From contig CALNXQ010000005.1 in assembly GCA_942490535.1 (NCBI GenBank), forward strand, positions 1,736,001 through 1,800,000: a DNA stretch of 64,000 bases, given 5' to 3'. Positions 23,201 through 27,304 of the stretch are shown here, piece after piece. The stretch is from JAEINY01 sp942490535. GTDB lineage: Bacteria > Bacteroidota > Bacteroidia > Bacteroidales > Marinilabiliaceae. The translations under genes were made by a program, and so were the position numbers. Position 1 is the stretch's first letter. Each line of letters starts with the position of its first letter. The notes under the pieces were generated by a model, which was not told the origin of the DNA, made no database searches, and was given only the letters and a program-made list of their open reading frames with translations.

Positions 23201-26004
23201 GATGGACCATTAACAATAACGGCTGTTTATCTTCTGATGATGTACAAATTTCTAATAATTATATTCAGTCCTTTGCAGGTTTTGATCAGGTGAACTGTGC
23301 CGATACCACTTTGCTGGAGGCTAATAATCCATTCCCGGGTTCAGGTACCTGGGGCGTGATTGGTGGCTCCGGTTCTGCTGATTTTGACAATCCATCCAAT
23401 CCATATACGATTGTAAGAGGACTGGATCAGGGCGAAAATCTTTTAACCTGGACCATATCCTATGATGGTTGTAATTCAGTGACAACCGTAAGTATAACCA
23501 ATAATAATCCAACGCCTGCCCAGGCAGGTCCCAATCAGGCCTTATGTGTGGATAATACTGTTTTAGCGGCCAATCAGCCAACGGTCGGGTCGGGCGAATG
23601 GACCATCCGTAATGGATCCGGTACTTTCAGCGCTTTGACAGAACCTTCGGCTGCTGTAACGGATTTAGCATTTGGGGATAATGTATTTCGCTGGACAGTT
23701 TCCAATCAGGGATGTGTGTCCATTGATGATGTCGAAGTAAGCTTTAATCGGATTGATGCTGCTGTGGGAGCTGATCAAGAAATCTGCTCCACTGAAACCT
23801 TGCTGGAAGCTAATAGTGCTAAACCAGGCGTGGGCACCTGGAGTATTGTTGGGGGTTCTAGTCAGGCTGCCTTTGAAGATCAAAACAATCCAAATGCACG
23901 GGTTTATAACTTAACGCAAGGCATTAACCGCTTGCGTTGGACCATCGAATACAAGGGTTGTGCGACGTTTAAGGAGTTGGATCTGATAAATAATTCACCG
24001 GATGCTGCTTATGCCGGAAACAGCCAGGAAATTTGTGATGCATTTACAACACTGGATGCTACTGCTGTTTCGATTGGTGTTGGTCGTTGGGAGGTATTAA
24101 CAGGTTCCGGAACCATTGCCAATGTTAATGATCCTAAAACTGAAATCACAGGCTTGTCCAAAGGTGATAATGTGTTCCGTTGGACGGTACAAAATGGAAT
24201 TTGTTCCTTGGTAGATGAAGTTCGGATTGTTAATAACCGGCCTTCTGAACCTTATGCAGGAGCAGATGTTGAATTGTGTGCGCCACAAATGGTATTGAAG
24301 GCATCAGCACCGGAATTTGGTGCTGGCCTATGGAGCATTGAATCAGGAGCTGGAAATTTTGATGATCCGACGAACCCTAATGCTCGTGTAACAAACCTGG
24401 AACCTGGCGAAAATACATTAAGATGGACCCTTACCCAAGGGCAATGTACCTTATCGGATGTTATCACCATTCAGAACAACACACCAACGATTGCTAATGC
24501 CGGACCGGATGTACAGGATTGTAAAGATTGGGCAGATTTGGATGCCAATACACCGGTTTTTGGAGTAGGAAGCTGGACAGTTGTTTCGGGTCGTGGTGAA
24601 TTTGAAAATGTGAGTGAAGCCAAAACAACAGTTCGTAATTTGGGCTTTGGACAAAACACACTCATGTGGACCATTCAAAATGGCAGTTGTTTCACAACAG
24701 ATAAAGTGGATGTTTTCAATAAAGTACCTGACCAGTCTGAAGCGGGTGCCGATCGGACCATTTGTGAAGATTATGTGGTCCTGAACTCCAATAATCCTGT
24801 TTCTGGCATCGGAACCTGGTCGGTGTTGAGTGGACGTGGCGTATTTGATAACGTAAATCAATTTAATACCATTGTTCGAAATGTGGGGTATGGTGAAAAC
24901 AAGTTTAAATGGACCATTGCTTATGGTGAGTGTACCACGGAAGATGTGATGACAGTTACCAGTAACAAAGCTGAACCTTTTGCGGGTGAGGACGACGTGA
25001 CCTATGAACCAGCATATAATTTGAAAGCTGCTAATCCTGGTAAATTACTAGGCACCTGGAGTATTGTGGCCGGTGGTGGTGAGTTTGATGATGTTTCATT
25101 CTTTAACACTACCATTCGGAACTTACCAGTGGGAAGGAGTACCTTCCGTTGGACCATTGTTACGGACGGTTGTTCGGCCTATGACGAGGTGACCATCGAT
25201 TACCGGGAAGTGCCGGAAGCTGGTTTTACTGTTTCGACCGATGCTGGTTGTTATCCATTGAAAGTTGAGTTTACCAATTATTCTGTAGGTGGTGATGTGT
25301 ATAATTGGGAATTTGGTGATGGAACTGTATCTTCACTTCGTAATCCGTCGCATTCCTACGAAGAACCAGGTGAATATACGGCTATTCTGACCGTTCCCGG
25401 ACCTGATGGTAATAATGATGTATTTAGTCAAATTATTAAAGTACATGATCATCCGTTGGCTGATTTTAATGTAACACCTGATGTGGTATGGATTCCGGGA
25501 GATGTCAACAAATATTATGACTTGTCGGTGGATGCCGTCAGTTGGTTGTGGGATTTTGGGGATGGAGGAACAAGTGAAGAGCAAAATCCGACCTATGAAT
25601 ATAGCGAGGCTGGTTTTTATAGCGTTTCATTAACGGTTCTGAATCAATTTGGCTGTGAGAATACCTTAGTTAAGGATAAGGCCATTGAAGCTGTATTGAG
25701 TGGTTTTATTACCTTTCCTAATGCGTTTAAACCACGGCCGGGTGGATCAGGTGATTTAGGTGGTATTGGTGGGCAGGGGGATGCTATCTTTAAACCTAAA
25801 TATAGGGATGTAGAAGAGTTCCATTTGCAAATATTCAACCGTTGGGGACAGTTGATATTTGAGAGTCATGATATTAGTGAAGGATGGGATGGAACCTATA
25901 ATGATAAGTTGGCACCCCAGGCAGTATATGTTTGGAAAGCGTCAGGTAGATTTATAAATGGTAAAGAATTTAGAGAAGCTGGTAGTGTATTACTGGTTCG
26001 TTAA
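2206..26004 (+). CDS. Giant SprB-like repetitive surface protein with type B T9SS sorting domain
   Basis: About 7,932 residues, longer than the SprB gliding adhesin of Flavobacterium johnsoniae (~6,500). The reading frame opens at a TTG (2137), but the ATG at 2206 gives a clean signal peptide ending VSWGQ and is preferred. Order: Ig-like units with conserved Cys (about 4.24-6.06 kb), some 40 SprB-type repeats (6.36-19.2 kb; pattern V-x-C-x-G-x2-[DN]-G ... GG ... Y-x-W), further Ig-like segments (19.2-20.5 kb), nineteen ~81-residue units (20.5-25.2 kb), two PKD domains (NWEFGDG, LWDFGDG), and a gliding-motility-type C-terminal domain (FNRWGQLIFES ... GWDGTYN) that directs T9SS export. It is probably a cell-surface adhesin or filament; cell movement is not proven. 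The SprF/PorP-like gene follows after 16 nt, as in sprB-sprF. The frame is intact over 23.8 kb, which argues for selection. Confidence 0.9.
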   Translation: MGRRFYSLIKNRRIGRIAPLMLVLAFYFIASQVSWGQTISTCGNANLSGFDVLEKAVPDPNANGHVNNGSWSVLSGLAVNTNGTNTANDDILSGFVAGNSYPVTWRHTGGATYNVTIIATTGPTVNSFSAQNPTPCGASYNPVVTVNISGGTPNYQVVIQEGGFDIPGSPFTIGAGTTSIPVNPAGRVASTSVQLVSVTDNNGAGCVAAGLPLTTNFVFSPGVVPSPKPITGSNQCTPNSITIQLPGSEVGVNYYLARGGIEVVGTAQVGTGGTLPWVQNTVGTYEVYAKDPCGGAAIKMLGSYSLGQTPADQTFQFTGNQCLSGQVILNNSENDVRYKLYRQDRVSGVLQYTGIARDGNGGVRNFPVQTNDGIYTVEAVSWPSQTCPRFLTPSLIVINPQNFNLSAIGGITTYCKGLVPTGISIELSGSESGNQYQLQRDADFSAGPGIFANYDVPKGSGVGAKLQWTDVPYGDYQVLVTTPEGCTETMGFVTITELPLPTATVSNDPLNNSKCAGESKNFNVIVDFTGTAPFSFDIVDDKIPQSLWNNNTGGSNFSFVRDPGSTTIYSVSRVEDGNGCVSVGTGSAKITVKPSPSVSISGNTEVCAGGNVLLTSSSLIAAPNTISSLIWSTTETTPVITVSPAANQTYSVTVTASNNCTATATHSVTVNALPSPTFNAIAPAYCEDAANVDLGGTPNGGTFFINGAALLPVGTTSFIPGNYLGTNNVYYEVTNIKGCTNVSATQTTVINTLPNVNITNLPNTICSDTGPVTIYGTPSGGNFIVTGVGLNYTVVGNQLTINPGVSTPGTTYTIDYEFTDGNGCFASATDQTEIIDFNVGALTMTNLASPFCPTDNGPYAIEGFVSGQNMATAGGIGTISGPGVTATGNGTANFVPSAAGVGTHTIVFSYTNNGCTAQITQVVTVGIVMTINLQASYCEGDAVQTITATPGGGFFKVEYPDNATIFNPPLVAPSPAGGEAFILDPSTLAIIQEGIYDITYTLNDSPTLGCTTAQTWSTTIAKAADASFTGLPDNICIGDAAQKLTPTYVGPGTVTFSGDGIIGNYFTPGLAGVGTHTITCSVTIAGGCVSKTTKDVTVVGVTVINIDGLLDAYCETESPVTIEASNKGESGAYNFTSTKSIFGDDPLDGYVPDDETATFDPAVGPGVYFVTYTFVPDAAAGTGCKSEVVKKVTVYENDPVNFATLDAEYCQSDDPVQLIGSFASGTFAINGIDWGVGLTNLGGGKALLDPSVLPAGDYEITYTYESTNPLTNCTSSTKKSFKIIDGPVGVYQIIGGGPYCLGDPAGVTISLDGSTEGVVYELYRGPVTTTKSITGPVGGGQIDFANITEVGTYTVKAKLGTCTKDMLGFVSVEVYDLNLGVMSVQNVTCDGGNDGSVKLRATGGSDAYSYWISVDNKATWTENTNTVPNEFVNLSPGKYHFKIIDGDVNAPCELVASRIVEVDVFGPSGALTVAHVATKVGCNCATDPTQCDGTAKLNISGGTRFIDLATYPSGYQITWPASVTSLSADELTATKLASGTYNVVVTDANGCSVTESVVIAELAALGLALTSQVDNKCFGTNIGTATVTASGGSGVYEFSIDGNENWLIGGVVYTTPVLSTGSHVIWVRDKNHTHCKVSVNVDIDGPTSALGLTVSTVAETCDGNDDGKVTLNISGGVGSYFYRYSTEPIITRTAVPAPTPILTGLSVGAYTVIVYDSNDCEVSKSFGIAASPAITLSGIATPVSCNGGNDGQVVLTANPANVNYVYNLDKIDGVVQPVMWQSSPEFKGLTSDNVTNTKTYSFQVKDNVKGCTSASIDVEVGQPRDFTTTPDKTDVVCFGESSGSITFTTVYTVVPGAGAFEYSLNGGPWQTSPITGLASGFYDVRVKDLANGCVKTHGTIEITEPTGGKLTATIDAGSKLALDCVDAGDGVININMGATGWDTGYTYVWKNKADNSQVATTKDINGLSGGTYVLSVTDAGGCVTTFEQVITEPAAWSVDLSTTPNTITNAATDVAIVGDGTAKINSISGGSAAANYTYKWYKKDGTNIAGTDNFTSITGLDPGEYYVTITDGACSHDYPFIIGDTTVPLNATVAYVNPTCQGEPGVIQISILGGAPNYTITYRKDAEPVQTISPASTYQEIVAPAGNYNLTITDAQGGSISKDGKIDASPDFSVSGSVAYNNCLAYVTMTPVVPDNNYKGRWVVPVGAPAIADVATVDGTPIVESVTVSGDYTFIVENKTTGSCFQSATVTVAKPTIAVTEDLSLHKDVTCNGGVDGYLGVNVSGRAPSHVFTYVWQNTTVLPLPASINTGNTPTLGDAHNVDAGKWQVTVTSSDGCSKIISLNEVTEPVALTITKVTENHVTSCAGDNSGAVQVEVAGGTMPYTVTLTLGADTQSLTLSQSQFRFDNLFAGAYNLTVRDKNNCGLLSRGGTITAPEPVAVSNFSGTIDCNPNNNGDITFGISGGYKIGNKSKFAIVINGDNGFSTGYTFNIDWALVAPATVYSYSTIADKGLSLAAGTYTVQLWDAQGTASVNQACPVPAFDGTVSLEHINITGDVTDVTCQGSISDGAITNVQVTGTSGYTWEWTYPDGSKVVDGDINRTGLSAGTYTLAVTDIARPGCTVTSPFVVGKGYALAIDMTNTIVKNVSCNGGSDGRVDLAVIPTGGNLVYTKNANDVTPVWQASPVFEGLDSDATNSKTYSFQVQDLDRGCQSVVQPINITQPRAYAIVSSSQSNVSCKGLSNGRIEIVTEYTTAPVAGNFVYSIDGGANWASSPITGLPSGFYTVDVKDLSNGCIIANVLGAPIEIKEPSNVSVGLSLGGLVDVQCIGGGTGEINIDVSNGWGNYSYDWRNQANISFGTSQDLKSSNNAGNPVPAGTYTVTITDREDPADLTGCVSTFTATIGEPAPWVVPLTPTPNTIPNVSGNGNGTATVGIVTGGSNPATYSYKWYNAFDGSAGTGAEIPGTADVKSIGSLDPGNYSLEVTGVVGCTHTVNFIITDSSQPLDFNLTATHPGCNQMVGQVQISITQGTAPFNYSVVRNSDTPVTGTSTDGYFVIDGLPGTYKVTITDALSGVLTKPIDINEPVEPFSVTVLPVTRDVNCTSVINAVINESVVSSNGYQVTWQVPSGASAVTTPDLAAGNTVIAQSGIAFPGMYIMTVTNKNTGCSQSASVTVAEPSIFVTENIDQRRNVTCYDGSNGYLSVSVTGREPGHIYTYRWSTNPSDASSWISTGTIPSLNTGSAGTWTVEVTTADGNCIRTLGGMEVTQPAELIVNLPFVTNIQSCLEDNSGAVDVTVTGGTMPYRVTLTNGIITRQEIASKANFRFDQLFAGAYTLTVQDASNCPMVTQTPVTITAPVPISVANFKGSIDCNTNNNGDITFDISGGVEVAAKTSRYAITITGDNGFSIGYTTNNIDWSGSAYSYSTKVDEGIDLSEGTYTVSLWDANANNPSCPVTTNQVILEHVYITGQTNAVTCQGTTNDGAITNVQVSGTSGYTWEWEYPDGSKVNTGDINRTGLAAGIYKLSVTDNARPACVVTSIFTVGAGYELLIDDYQVTDVSCHGDADGSVELSMLPTGGNLVYTKNAKDVTPVWQASPVFEGLDSDIATNSKTYSFQVMDLNKGCTSAIVDIEIKQPRSFITTLVGSQNVTCPGGNNGSISLATTYTGGASGNFVYSVDGGTTWGNSPISGLSAGFYQVDVKDLVNGCIVTDALGLQVEIKEPTELTVSLPFNGVTDVMCVGVNTGAIDINVSGGWGNYTYEWRNAKNEYFGDKQALTAANAGKPIPAGTYIVTVTDKEKVGDVLGCTKTLTATINEPIAWNVPLTTTSNTILNASGNGNGTATLGLVSGGSTPASYTYEWFKGFNASGASIATGVTSISGLDPGNYSVRVTGGAGCTHITDFVIGDASKPLAINLIPTHPGCNEVMGKLRLDITTGTPPFNYSIQRGSTVPLTGSTSNSTVTIDALPGTYTVIVTDAIGNSITDTETINPVDEPFSITVLPVTKDVNCTSVINAIINESAPSSMGYNISWLVPAGAPVINPTVIPAGTFTIAQPAITIPGIYRMTVTNVSTTCSQTADVTVSDPSITITENVDQHKNATCNGGVGYLSVSVTGRQPGHSYTYEWRNTSDAAPAWVSTGIVPSINTAYAGVWEVKVTTSDLLCQQTLGGMVITEPTALEIKKTITDVVGCYGDKTGQIAFSVTGGVPPYTVTLTNGATVLMPDQSSASNFIFKNLAAGNTYKITVVDANKCSKVEENIEIKQPSLLTFLLKNTLTCGLNTFNQRIYVENLTGGNGVPANYKYEWRGPDGIIMSGETSSEINVSTGGQYTVTVTDEAGLCSNTKSITVSGEMEVALEKQKSITCFNGKDGELTVKVTGGPDDQLFTYDWQVKNGAIWSSVAAPVVNGNTTVSGISAGNYKVIVSSTTDGCSVESGEFTLVDPAQVVIANVDPFDVSTCNGDNSGAIELNVAGGSGIYYLDYTGDNVTDLTSAGGDFRIDGLTAGNYTLMVIDHLGCTTTPAEQVVTLTEPAPLVLTVDYTNTKIDCQNNGTGVIEFSVSGGNKDGAGKPKYDIQVTGQPIRSDVTTEGVQTYASLNAGTYTITVTDKLAASPLTCTVKQATVKLELITITGTTFNNSCSDTDTNIGAIRDVIVSGTSGNVTYSWSDIGVVPSPVNREGLAVGDYTLTVTDIDRGGCAVSKLFEIEAATTLSIDGVAIPVTCNGANDGKILVIKVNGSTNYSFNWSGPGVVDNTRIELQEKLVPGTYQLEIIDNITHCRAVRQWLITEPAPITYDLAMVIESCTPYKRGINLTNLTGGNGNYVISWRGPGSTYYTTQNLTGLVKGGTYTVTVSDNNCGVTKSITIPEEVVITKKVTPLQCNGSNNGAITEIAITGGSGDFSYVWTKDGVSYQAGTNISDINISDLGKGKYVLTLTDKVEKDAGGQCLHTMTVDLVEPAALIIDGEITHPLCNTSHGVAGGEIAINVVNGTAPYKYSWTTVNGSGLNPTAQNQTGLTGGTYTVVVTDKDGTGCVSAPKSFTVTEPAPVNFTTTVTDTKCDGTGGSIVVTPSGGSGTYAYYWSTNDGSGITTATLKDQSNLTGGTYLIKVWDADPTENRTGCFVEKSVTLTKPITITKTVTNQSCGGTLDGAIGIVVSGGVPPYTKYEWTTTDGTGLVNGVKDQNSLSAGTYKLKITDSRASGACTSQEFTIVVGVNVDIKITPNVSPVSCYGGTDGAITLVDVTGGIDNLYTYTWSPLGTGIVQGARNQSGLKAGDYQVTIGNGGCSFSQTIKVPQPANPIAVTLQSKTDINCKGDASGVITINTASGGTPPYRYAWTGPGPNLVQNALTQTNLMAGDYTVTVTDANGSTGGCSAVLNITINEPLEALSATLASVTNASSPGNNDGSILITVAGGSGSKTIIWTGKDQSGAVINMTGYNGNVNPTGLKAGIYEVTVTDSKGCSKTISGIDVLEPGMALGMTVTTVKSGPCKGADNGEIHVTAKGGTAPYTITLFDASNTVIETVAADALHRTGLAPGVYRVDITDANPFTVSNTNIIISEPANTLALTASVAAQVSCYQAKTGSITYSISGGTPINVNKYKVIVTGPNGYRHEATETGNTLTGLAAGDYGITVIDDFKGNGLFVLNENCNTGKTLSITQPEAEVTIADDATICLGESAVLRFTVTNYPVSAANPLEVTLSDASKVKLTSINTNHTVTPTSTTSYTITSVVDGNNAGCSKGFGKVGSKATVIVKALPDAHLSLIGKNDICRGDQAELNIHFEGTGPWTVKYTDGTTITEVAGITAKDHRIMVSPAVTTTYNLVDVSDANCTGSISGQVVINVNPLPSVNLTIDPAKATICEADASELVFTFPTGTPDYQVTFKEGTITRTVNATPLGAGNVFKLTVKPTVTTVYQLVSVKDSKGCEVTTTPSAVTVTVQPKPLAAGIIIGEAVVCQGAVETYSIAAITHAKSYEWNVPAAIGNIISNDGQNISVQFLSTFTNGTISVRGVNGCGNGEYAYITITADPLPEKPVPPSGPTTICEGETGMVYRIDPVGNATSYLWDIPVGLEVDGTASGTVVKLKVSEGTQSVSGAITVTAKNSCGAGEISEPLAINVWALPAANAGFDVSGVCSSSIAALNGNVPVAGSVGVWTVVKGTGQVADKNDPKSAVTNLSRGENIFEWTVTNTNGCSSSDQVIYVNDQLTVSASASAHVVCDGKVSVSGILPASAQSSFWSFSAGSGNILPNASDATKADVTNLGLGANTLVWTVTKNSCKSIATIDVLNNEPTESIIKDQTGKPTLLIDLVCHETQTSISGSAPVAGETGEWQIISGAASISGGVNTPSIDVVDVAKGESVVTWTITKAGCSNTAAVVLRNNELSVDAGADRTVCLNTLQLDGTVPPSGVTGRWVVLEGTGTFDDAFSPTATVSDLALGVNRLMWELNQNGCISSDELILTNNLPTEAVIMAGSPPVCAEEAKLFGNIPSVGQGFWSVVSGSGRFDAVNDPNTMVRDLGVGINVFRWTIAHNGCFSYADQTIENLHVSIDAGRDSVICGRITTLKANTPQLGKGEWSMVSGVGGATFADINDPKTMVGGLDYGDNGFIWKITYRGCETRDTVTISNNSPYPVDAGADRIITGGATNLSATPVVRGIGSWSLVAGGGTITNMNDPYTLVTDLRRGENILRWTVDNLGCVDADEVKITNGETIPADAGLDQTICDPETVLEANDPDVGIGEWSVVSGAGKIESINSSETRIFDLDPGRNVFRWTIYYTNSSSSDEVVIVNNMVTKANAGPDRHVCLNSHELEANIPALGTAAWSLISGAGAFDDVTDPNTVIRNLAQGDNVLKYEITQLGCSSTDTVRITNNLPTPAEAGFDEVICTDSVELRPNTPTFGVGEWRVVEGAAEFKGNWAVKLAPGRNLLAWVITVNGCVSSDTVEIINNQPSVAFAGQDRIICNDSVKLSANIPSYGTGRWELISGSGRIEDVTDSYTWVRNLGNGKNRFRWTINNNGCLSSDDVQISNNYIQSFAGFDQVNCADTTLLEANNPFPGSGTWGVIGGSGSADFDNPSNPYTIVRGLDQGENLLTWTISYDGCNSVTTVSITNNNPTPAQAGPNQALCVDNTVLAANQPTVGSGEWTIRNGSGTFSALTEPSAAVTDLAFGDNVFRWTVSNQGCVSIDDVEVSFNRIDAAVGADQEICSTETLLEANSAKPGVGTWSIVGGSSQAAFEDQNNPNARVYNLTQGINRLRWTIEYKGCATFKELDLINNSPDAAYAGNSQEICDAFTTLDATAVSIGVGRWEVLTGSGTIANVNDPKTEITGLSKGDNVFRWTVQNGICSLVDEVRIVNNRPSEPYAGADVELCAPQMVLKASAPEFGAGLWSIESGAGNFDDPTNPNARVTNLEPGENTLRWTLTQGQCTLSDVITIQNNTPTIANAGPDVQDCKDWADLDANTPVFGVGSWTVVSGRGEFENVSEAKTTVRNLGFGQNTLMWTIQNGSCFTTDKVDVFNKVPDQSEAGADRTICEDYVVLNSNNPVSGIGTWSVLSGRGVFDNVNQFNTIVRNVGYGENKFKWTIAYGECTTEDVMTVTSNKAEPFAGEDDVTYEPAYNLKAANPGKLLGTWSIVAGGGEFDDVSFFNTTIRNLPVGRSTFRWTIVTDGCSAYDEVTIDYREVPEAGFTVSTDAGCYPLKVEFTNYSVGGDVYNWEFGDGTVSSLRNPSHSYEEPGEYTAILTVPGPDGNNDVFSQIIKVHDHPLADFNVTPDVVWIPGDVNKYYDLSVDAVSWLWDFGDGGTSEEQNPTYEYSEAGFYSVSLTVLNQFGCENTLVKDKAIEAVLSGFITFPNAFKPRPGGSGDLGGIGGQGDAIFKPKYRDVEEFHLQIFNRWGQLIFESHDISEGWDGTYNDKLAPQAVYVWKASGRFINGKEFREAGSVLLVR
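4237..6060 (+). repeat. Seven ~85-90-residue Ig-like units in the giant protein
   Basis: Seven consecutive units each open with a hydrophobic-x-[YFI]-C motif followed by an acidic or small patch (for example AYCEDAANV, TICSDTGPV, PFCPTDNGP, SYCEGDAVQ, NICIGDAAQ, AYCETESPV, EYCQSDDPV), then a Gly-rich turn, and close with Y-x-[ILV]-T-Y and a Cys. The paired cysteines suggest one disulfide per unit. Boundaries are by eye. Confidence 0.7.
6361..19170 (+). repeat. About 40 SprB-type repeats in the giant protein
   Basis: By eye about 40 segments match the SprB repeat pattern: V-[ST]-C-x-G-x-x-[DN]-G-x-[IV] then GG-x-x-[PA]-Y-x-Y-x-W, closing with G-x-Y-x-[VL]-x-V-x-D-x-x-G-C. Examples are VTCDGGNDGSV (first), VSCNGGSDGRV, LQCNGSNNGAI and VSCYQAKTGSI (last). 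Units run 65-110 residues. Each carries two cysteines, probably disulfide-bonded outside the cell. A few members are degenerate (GIIxxYxRGI-like or CTPYKRGINL types). Confidence 0.8.
7400..14950 (+). repeat. Three consecutive ~2.7-kb (about 912-codon) super-repeats
   Basis: A block of several SprB repeats in fixed order recurs. Landmarks in copies 2 and 3: NLVYTKNA[NK]DVTPVW (from 10195 and 12931, offset 2,736 nt = 912 codons), VLPVT[RK]DVNCTSVINA (about 11,490 and 14,200), GGTMPY[TR]VTLT (9.34 and 12.10 kb), DINRTGL[SA]AG (9.99 and 12.74 kb). Copy 1 (about 7.40-10.1 kb) is more diverged but keeps order, for example QPRDFTTTPD against QPRAYAIVSS and QPRSFITTLV. DNA near 10.2 and 12.9 kb is almost identical over about 90 bases. 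Confidence 0.8.
20547..25215 (+). repeat. Nineteen tandem ~81-residue units before the PKD domains
   Basis: Nineteen consecutive units share the pattern A-G-x-D-x-x-[IV]-C ... L-x-A-N-x-P-x-x-G-x-G-x-W-[ST]-[VI]-[VI]-S-G-x-G-x-F-x-[DN] ... [DN]-P-x-[TA]-x-V-x-[ND]-L-x-x-G-x-N-x-[FL]-x-W-T-[IV] ... G-C-x-S-x-D-x-[VI]-x-[IV]-x-N-N. Length is very regular (76-92, mostly 81). The first three units and unit 10 are the most diverged. The last unit lacks the Cys pair. I know no precise name for this unit; it resembles the Ig-like modules common in Bacteroidetes gliding-type surface proteins. Confidence 0.8.
25216..26004 (+). other. Two PKD domains and gliding-type (type B) T9SS C-terminal domain
   Basis: Two PKD folds carry the hallmark W-x-F-G-D-G (NWEFGDG, LWDFGDG) followed by N-P-[ST]-[HY]-x-Y. 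The final ~100 residues begin FPNAFKP and contain FNRWGQLIFES, GWDGTYN and AVYVWKASG, the pattern of the gliding-motility-associated C-terminal domain (TIGR04131 type). The usual PNGDG-x-ND motif is replaced by a Gly-rich stretch (PGGSGDLGGIGGQGD). Confidence 0.88.
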
Positions 26005-26020
26005 TTCAATATTTTATTAA

Positions 26021-27103
26021 ATGCTGGAACCTCACACTGTGAAACGAATAGATGGGCTATTAAAAGTATTCATTTTGTGCTTGATTTGCGCTTTGAATTT
26101 GCAAATCAAAGCACAAGATGTCTCTTTTTCTCAAATGTATGCTTCTCCTTTGTATTTGAGTCCCTCTTTTACCGGGTTAACCAATGGTACCCGCCTGAGC
26201 ATGACTTATCGTGATCAATGGCCGGGCATCCCCAATACGTATAAATCCTACGCTTTTGCGCTGGATCATTTTTTTATGGAACAAAACAGTGGCGTGGGTT
26301 TAATGTTTATGCGCGATGATAGTGGAAACGGGCAACTCGTTCGGCAAGATATCAGTGTATTGTACTCCTATGAAATTGAAGTGACGCGTGATATCTTTGT
26401 GCGACCGGGAATTCAGTTTAAATATGCTGAACGCAACTTAAATTTACTCGATGCTATTTTTCCCTCGGAGCAGGGAAATGATGGAAGTATTATTCCTGGT
26501 TCCTCTGCTGATAACCAGAATGACAATCACAAACAAATTGATGCAGCTGCTTCCGCAATGATATACAGTGATTTTTTCTGGGCTGGTATTGCCGTGGATC
26601 ACTTGATAAAAAGTGATATTGGAGTGACCGATATTGAAACCTATCAACCCATTAAAACATCTTTATATGGGGGTTATAAATACACTTATCGCGAAGGGCG
26701 TAAAAAAAGAGATGAGCAGACCTTAACGCTGGCCTTTAATTACCGCATGCAGCAAGGCTTTAATCAATTGGATATTGGTACCTATTGGTATATAAATCCC
26801 CTGGAATTAGGCTTGTGGTACCGGGGCATTCCATTTGCATCTCAAAGTGGTTTGATTAATAATGATGGGCTCATTTTTATACTTGGTTTCAATGTGGGGC
26901 CCATTCGCTTTGCCTACAGCTTTGACTTAACCCTTTCTGATTTGGGTGGAATGAGTAATGGCGCCAATGAAATGACTTTAATTTATCGCTTTAATCAAAC
27001 CTTTAAAAAGAAGCGTTCAAGGGGCGCGATTCCTTGCTGGGCGCCTGGCAATGCATCCGGAACAGGTTCCAAATACAGTCGCCGGTCCAGAAAGATCTTC
27101 TAA
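26021..27103 (+). CDS. PorP/SprF-family T9SS outer-membrane protein
   Basis: 360 residues with an N-terminal signal (hydrophobic 15-30, ending KAQ). The mature start DVSFSQMYASPLYLSPSFTG with downstream TYRDQWPG is the classic opening of the PorP/SprF family: integral outer-membrane barrels, similar to PorP, that partner specific type B-sorted T9SS cargo. F. johnsoniae SprF is needed for secretion of SprB. Here the gene starts 16 nt after the giant SprB-like gene, surely co-transcribed, so its cargo is most likely that protein (inference). The C-terminus carries a basic tail (KKKRSRG ... SRRSRKIF), longer than the usual end at the barrel's last strand. The start at the first ATG is reasonable; the N-terminus upstream of the signal core is somewhat long. 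Confidence 0.92.
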   Translation: MLEPHTVKRIDGLLKVFILCLICALNLQIKAQDVSFSQMYASPLYLSPSFTGLTNGTRLSMTYRDQWPGIPNTYKSYAFALDHFFMEQNSGVGLMFMRDDSGNGQLVRQDISVLYSYEIEVTRDIFVRPGIQFKYAERNLNLLDAIFPSEQGNDGSIIPGSSADNQNDNHKQIDAAASAMIYSDFFWAGIAVDHLIKSDIGVTDIETYQPIKTSLYGGYKYTYREGRKKRDEQTLTLAFNYRMQQGFNQLDIGTYWYINPLELGLWYRGIPFASQSGLINNDGLIFILGFNVGPIRFAYSFDLTLSDLGGMSNGANEMTLIYRFNQTFKKKRSRGAIPCWAPGNASGTGSKYSRRSRKIF

Positions 27104-27255
27104 AAAGATGGAGTGGCAAGTCAAATCAAGAATTTCAGACCATCATTTGGGGGAATACTTTTGACGCTTATGGTCGAATTTTATCACTATAGCCTACGGA
27201 GATCTCTATTTCTCAAAAAAAATGCGCAATTATTTTTATATGTTGGGTAATCACT

Positions 27256-27263
27256 TATATTTG
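27256..27263 (+). promoter_or_regulatory. Candidate -7 element of the OmpH-like lipoprotein gene
   Basis: TATATTTG fits TAnnTTTG and lies 41 nt before the ATG at 27305. The region where a -33 TTG would lie contains only TTTTT (27233-27237). It separates this gene from the upstream porP/sprF-like gene (200-bp gap). Confidence 0.4.
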
Positions 27264-27304
27264 TTCTCCGTTAAAATAAAAGGTTAAATTACATTAGGGA
27301 GAGT

